Source: an uncultured Opitutia bacterium (GTDB taxonomy: Bacteria > Verrucomicrobiota > Verrucomicrobiia > Opitutales > UBA953). Taken from it: a stretch of 64,000 nucleotides of DNA. Shown here piece by piece: positions 63,345 to 64,000 of this stretch. The position numbers were made by a program, and so were the translations under genes. The stretch lies in the NCBI GenBank assembly GCA_945957395.1, contig CAMFKE010000002.1, positions 248,001-312,000 of the forward strand, given 5' to 3'. Below the pieces are notes generated by a model that saw only the letters and a list, made by a program, of their open reading frames with translations, ran no database searches and was not told the origin of the DNA. Numbering within the stretch: the first letter of the stretch is position 1; the number at the start of each line of letters is the position of its first letter.

Positions 63345-64000
63345 TCACTTGAGGTCGAAGCGCTTGATGACCTCCTTGGCCAGCGCCTCGTAGGCGAGCG
63401 CGCCGGGAGACGCCGCGTCGTACTCGAAGATGGTCTTGCCGTGGCTGGGCGCCTCGCTGAGGCGGATGCTGCGCGGAATCATGGACTTCATGACGAGTTC
63501 CGGGAAGTGCTTCTTCACTTCCTGAAGCACCTGGCGGGAGAGGTTCGTGCGCACATCGAACATGGTCATGATGATGCCGCCCACGCTCAGGTTCGGGTTC
63601 ACGCCCGCGTCGCGCAGCTGGTCCACGACGCCGAGAATCTGCCCCAGTCCCTCCATCGCCAGATACTCGCACTGCAAGGCCACGAGCAGGTGGTCGGCGG
63701 CGGCCAGGCTGTTCATGGAAAGCATGCCGAGCGCCGGAGGGCAGTCGATGATGATGGCCTTGTAGCGCTCGCCGGTGCGCAGGGGCGCGAGCACCTCGCG
63801 CAGCCGCGCCAGGTAGTTCTCGCGCTGGAGCAGCTCGGCCTCGACGGCCGCCATGTCCACCTCGGACGGGATGAGGTCGAGGTTCTTCAGGCGCGTGACG
63901 ACGATCTTATCCTCCGCGCGACCGTCGCCGTGCAGGGGGCCGTAGAGCGACTTGCCGGGCTCCTTGGCGTGGCCGATGGCGCTGGTGGCATTGGCCTGCG
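63345..64000 (-). CDS. parA: ParA family partitioning ATPase (Soj), C-terminal part (cut by window edge)
   Basis: The last 218 codons of a ParA/Soj ATPase that moves chromosome origins with ParB. The visible part starts in QANATSAIG, the switch region after Walker A' (outside the window), then KIVVTRLKNLDLIPSEVDMAAVEAEL, Walker B IIIDCPPALGMLSMNSL, LVALQCEYLAMEGLGQIL, GGIIMTMFDVRTNLSRQV and IPRSIRLSEAPSHGKTI, all standard for chromosomal Soj. A parB gene, if adjacent, would lie outside the run of minus-strand genes here; downstream is the ABC permease gene. No parS-like site was noticed. Confidence 0.93.
   Translation of the reverse strand, partial: QANATSAIGHAKEPGKSLYGPLHGDGRAEDKIVVTRLKNLDLIPSEVDMAAVEAELLQRENYLARLREVLAPLRTGERYKAIIIDCPPALGMLSMNSLAAADHLLVALQCEYLAMEGLGQILGVVDQLRDAGVNPNLSVGGIIMTMFDVRTNLSRQVLQEVKKHFPELVMKSMIPRSIRLSEAPSHGKTIFEYDAASPGALAYEALAKEVIKRFDLK

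Overview
This GC-rich window (many stretches near 65-75% G+C by eye) most resembles a Verrucomicrobiota chromosome, probably the Opitutales/Opitutaceae side. The pointers are three PEP-CTERM sorting signals, an autotransporter-associated beta-strand repeat protein carrying such a signal, a GH33 sialidase, GTP-dependent PEPCK, XylR-like and GntR/LacI-hybrid regulators, and intergenic repeats of a style I associate with that phylum. The taxonomic call is inference. Almost none of the roughly 30 start codons inspected has a Shine-Dalgarno sequence.

Layout. 1-6 kb: 5' part of rpoN, a secreted GH3 glycosidase with a changed nucleophile, tmRNA and pckG, all on the minus strand. 6-11.7 kb: hsp20, hemN, galM, trpB (minus) and a small outer-membrane barrel. 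11.8-21.8 kb: ftsK (minus), prfA, a membrane protein with two cyclic-nucleotide-binding domains, a thioesterase and a SWIM/SNF2 helicase. 21.8-32.7 kb: a minus-strand run of beta-propeller protein, LolD-like ATPase, FtsX/LolC-like permease, Ca2+ P-type ATPase, CPA antiporter and MscS channel, then a second Na+/H+ antiporter on the plus strand. 32.9-39.9 kb: acyltransferase, two divergent sugar-type regulators around an AT-rich spacer, an SDR39U1 epimerase and polyphosphate kinase. 40.0-43.4 kb: a tandem duplication of a Sel1-like exported protein. 43.5-52.5 kb: htpG (minus), sialidase plus a PEP-CTERM protein, metG, an ECF sigma/anti-sigma pair (minus) and a sigma-70 factor. 52.5-57.3 kb: two PEP-CTERM genes (minus) embedded in dispersed repeats. 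57.3-64 kb: ilvD, then (minus) a divergent uracil-DNA-glycosylase-like gene, an ABC importer ATPase and fused permease, and the 3' part of parA.

Most genes are housekeeping. No CRISPR, prophage, IS element, rRNA or tRNA was seen; tmRNA is the only RNA gene. The accessory interest lies in cell-envelope functions: a sialidase and secreted glycosidase suggest use of host or mucin glycans; the PEP-CTERM proteins need an exosortase that is not in this window; and several enzyme-like proteins have lost catalytic residues (GH3 Asp to Val, a metzincin-like HEXXH lost, an M50-like fold without HEXXH). Two PEP-CTERM genes share a conserved upstream leader.
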